A stretch of 33,955 nt of DNA from Subtercola vilae (GTDB lineage Bacteria; Actinomycetota; Actinomycetes; Actinomycetales; Microbacteriaceae): positions 1-33,955 of the forward strand of contig NZ_QYRT01000041.1 of the NCBI RefSeq assembly GCF_004923255.1. Reading direction: 5' to 3'. Below are positions 32,220 to 33,955 of this stretch, in pieces (the stretch's first letter is position 1; every line of letters starts with the position of its first letter). A program made the translations under genes and the position numbers. The notes beneath the pieces are model-generated. The model was not told where the DNA came from and searched no databases. It saw only the letters and a list, made by a program, of their open reading frames with translations.

Positions 32220-33955
32220 GGGTATGACGAGAACCTGCAGGCCTTGAACAGCACCTACTACGACAATCCGTCGTGGACCGGTGTTCCGAAGGCGTACTCG
32301 TTGGGTATCCCCGGCACGGCGACCGCGGGCGACGTGAACATGGACTGGAACACCAGCTCGCCGATGCCCGGGATCCCGGCCGCGTCGTGGTCTGCGCGTA
32401 TGACGGGCACGATCACGTTTCCCACCGCCGGCACGTACACGCTGCAAACGTTGGCTGATGATGGCACCGTACTCTGGGTCGACAACACCCTGCTCTTCAA
32501 CGACAACATCAGCTCCGGTATTCACTGGTCACCCCTTGGAATGGTCACGATCAAGGACCCCGGCACGGTACTCCCGGTACGGCTCGACTACGCAAACCAG
32601 GCCGGCCCGGGCGCGTACCTCGCCCTGACCTGGATTTTGCCCGGCACCACCAACTACCAAGTTATCCCGCACCAGGCGCTGAGCCCCGACTACGGGCTCG
32701 CTACCTCCAGCAAAACCGACGACGCAGTGCCCGCCGGAACAACCGGAGTCAGCACAACCGCCGTGACATCGCTCACGACCTCGACGACGTACGGTTCGAG
32801 CCCGTGGCTCGGGATGGCCGCCACCAACACCATCGACCCCGGGGCCGGCACGCTGAACCTGACCACCACGACCACGTACGAGACAACTGCTGCGGGGTAT
32901 CAGCGCCGAGCGGGGAAGACCCTGCCTGCTGCGACCGCGACGGGTGCGGCTTTTGCCGCATCGACGTACAGCTACTACTCGAACACCTCCGGCTACGAAA
33001 CCTCATACAAACCCGCCCTCACAACACCCGTCTGCGGAGTACCGCTCGGCACACCGCAGTACGGGATGCTGCAAACAACGAGCACGCCTTCCCCGACGAC
33101 CGCGGGCGGCGGAAACACGGCCGCTTCCGTCGTGTACGACAGCTACAGTCGGATCGCTGGGACCCAGGCCTCGGCCGACAGCGGTTGGCAGTGCATCACG
33201 TACGACAGTCGCAACCGGGCCATCAAAACGGTGTATCCCGCGTACGGTGGTCAGCCTGCGCGAACGGTGACCGTCTCGTTCACCGACACCGGTGCGGCGA
33301 CCGGCAACCCGCTCAAAGGTTCCGTCGTCGACGACTCCATCGCCTCCACCACAACCGGAGGCAAAATCAGCGGCACCTCAGACCTTTTGGGCAGAGCCGT
33401 GAACTATACCGACGTGTGGAACACCGTGACGACGCCGACCTACAACGCAATCGGCCAGGTCATCTCGACTTCGACCCTGGCGAACGGATCGACAAGCCCA
33501 TCGGTGCAGGCGGCGACCTATGACCCTGACGGAAAAGTCGCCCAGATCACCGCTAACGGCGCCGTCATCGCGGTTCCCGCTTATGGCGACAAAACCGCAG
33601 GAATCAACGCCGGCCAGCTCATCGGCGTCAGCTACCCGGCAGGGGCGGGTGCGGCCGGAAACGGATCGGCGCTGGCGCTCACGCGCAACAGCGTCGGCGC
33701 GAGCAGCAGCATGGCATGGAGCTTCATCGCCGGGCAGCCCGGCCTCACCGACACAGTGGCGCGATCGGAGTCGGGCCGGATCCTGACCGACACCACCAAA
33801 GATGGCACCACGGCCGCGCAAACCTCGGCCTACGGGTACGACGCCGCGGGCCGGCTGACCACCGCGCAGACGGCCGGGCACAGTCTCGTTTACGGGTTCG
33901 CGGCATCCGGTGGCTGCGGGGTGAATGCGGCCGCGGGAATGGACGGCAACCGCAC
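32220..33955 (+). pseudogene. Second RHS gene, 5' end removed by the Tn3 transposon, continues beyond the window
   Basis: From the transposon's last base an uninterrupted frame (GGG at 32220) runs to the window end, 578 codons. It aligns with residues from 1318 onward of the full-length RHS protein: GYDE, then a PA14 domain (about 32240-32700, with SWTGVPKAYSLGIPG and ADDGTVLWVDN), then YD-type segments (YGSSPWLGM, CITYDSRNRAIKTVYP, SAYGYDAAGRL). The first 1317 residues, including the signal peptide and first PA14 domain, are missing. It cannot be secreted as it stands, but its core and tip beyond the window could still be used for recombination. Confidence 0.88.

Overview
The window looks like accessory DNA from a high-GC actinobacterium, most likely a member of the Microbacteriaceae or a close relative. 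That placement is inference. It rests on the codon and base composition, the secreted DNRLRE/PA14/RHS protein type, the actinobacterial flavour of the IS30, Tn3 and pRiA4b ORF-3 proteins, and a type I-E-like CRISPR repeat. No rRNA, tRNA or housekeeping gene was seen.

Region 1 (1-6897) is an array of displaced polymorphic-toxin tips and small membrane proteins. Two cassettes (1024-2298 and 4058-5116) keep the last part of an RHS core. Two more tips (2917-3426 and 5710-6195) have lost it. Each tip is followed within a few bases by a membrane protein that is probably its immunity protein. The four tips share a design: two hydrophobic segments around a short polar loop with a pair of cysteines. 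Three of the four partners have two membrane helices followed by a soluble beta-rich domain. Two further small two-helix proteins (330-638 and 690-986) stand without a toxin.

Region 2 (7003-16713) looks like a defence island. It holds a Fic protein, an intact IS30 copy with a 3-bp target duplication, a large nuclease-like protein with a PIN-like C-terminal half, a serine recombinase, a pRiA4b ORF-3 protein, a DUF262/HNH-like protein, and an Abi-like HEPN protein translationally coupled to a new 47-residue ORF. Copies of a short dyad motif followed by GAGRC are scattered through the first part of this island.

Region 3 (16714-24419) carries a full-length secreted RHS protein (2312 aa, two PA14 domains, signal peptide) with its own tip and an overlapping immunity gene. 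Directly downstream is a three-repeat CRISPR remnant with no cas genes.

Region 4 (24624-33955) is a 6469-bp Tn3-family transposon (25751-32219) with 40-bp terminal inverted repeats, tnpA, tnpR and a res-like region. It carries small cargo genes: two GNAT proteins (one broken), an ArsR-type regulator with a small membrane protein, a helical protein and a HicB-like protein. Its left end cuts off a type IA topoisomerase gene and its right end cuts off a second RHS gene, which runs out of the window. The 5-bp flanks do not match, so this junction was rearranged after insertion.

Taken together, the window is a contact-competition locus: full-length RHS genes plus a reservoir of alternative toxin/immunity cassettes joined by homologous core segments. 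Phage-defence genes and mobile elements have accumulated within it.
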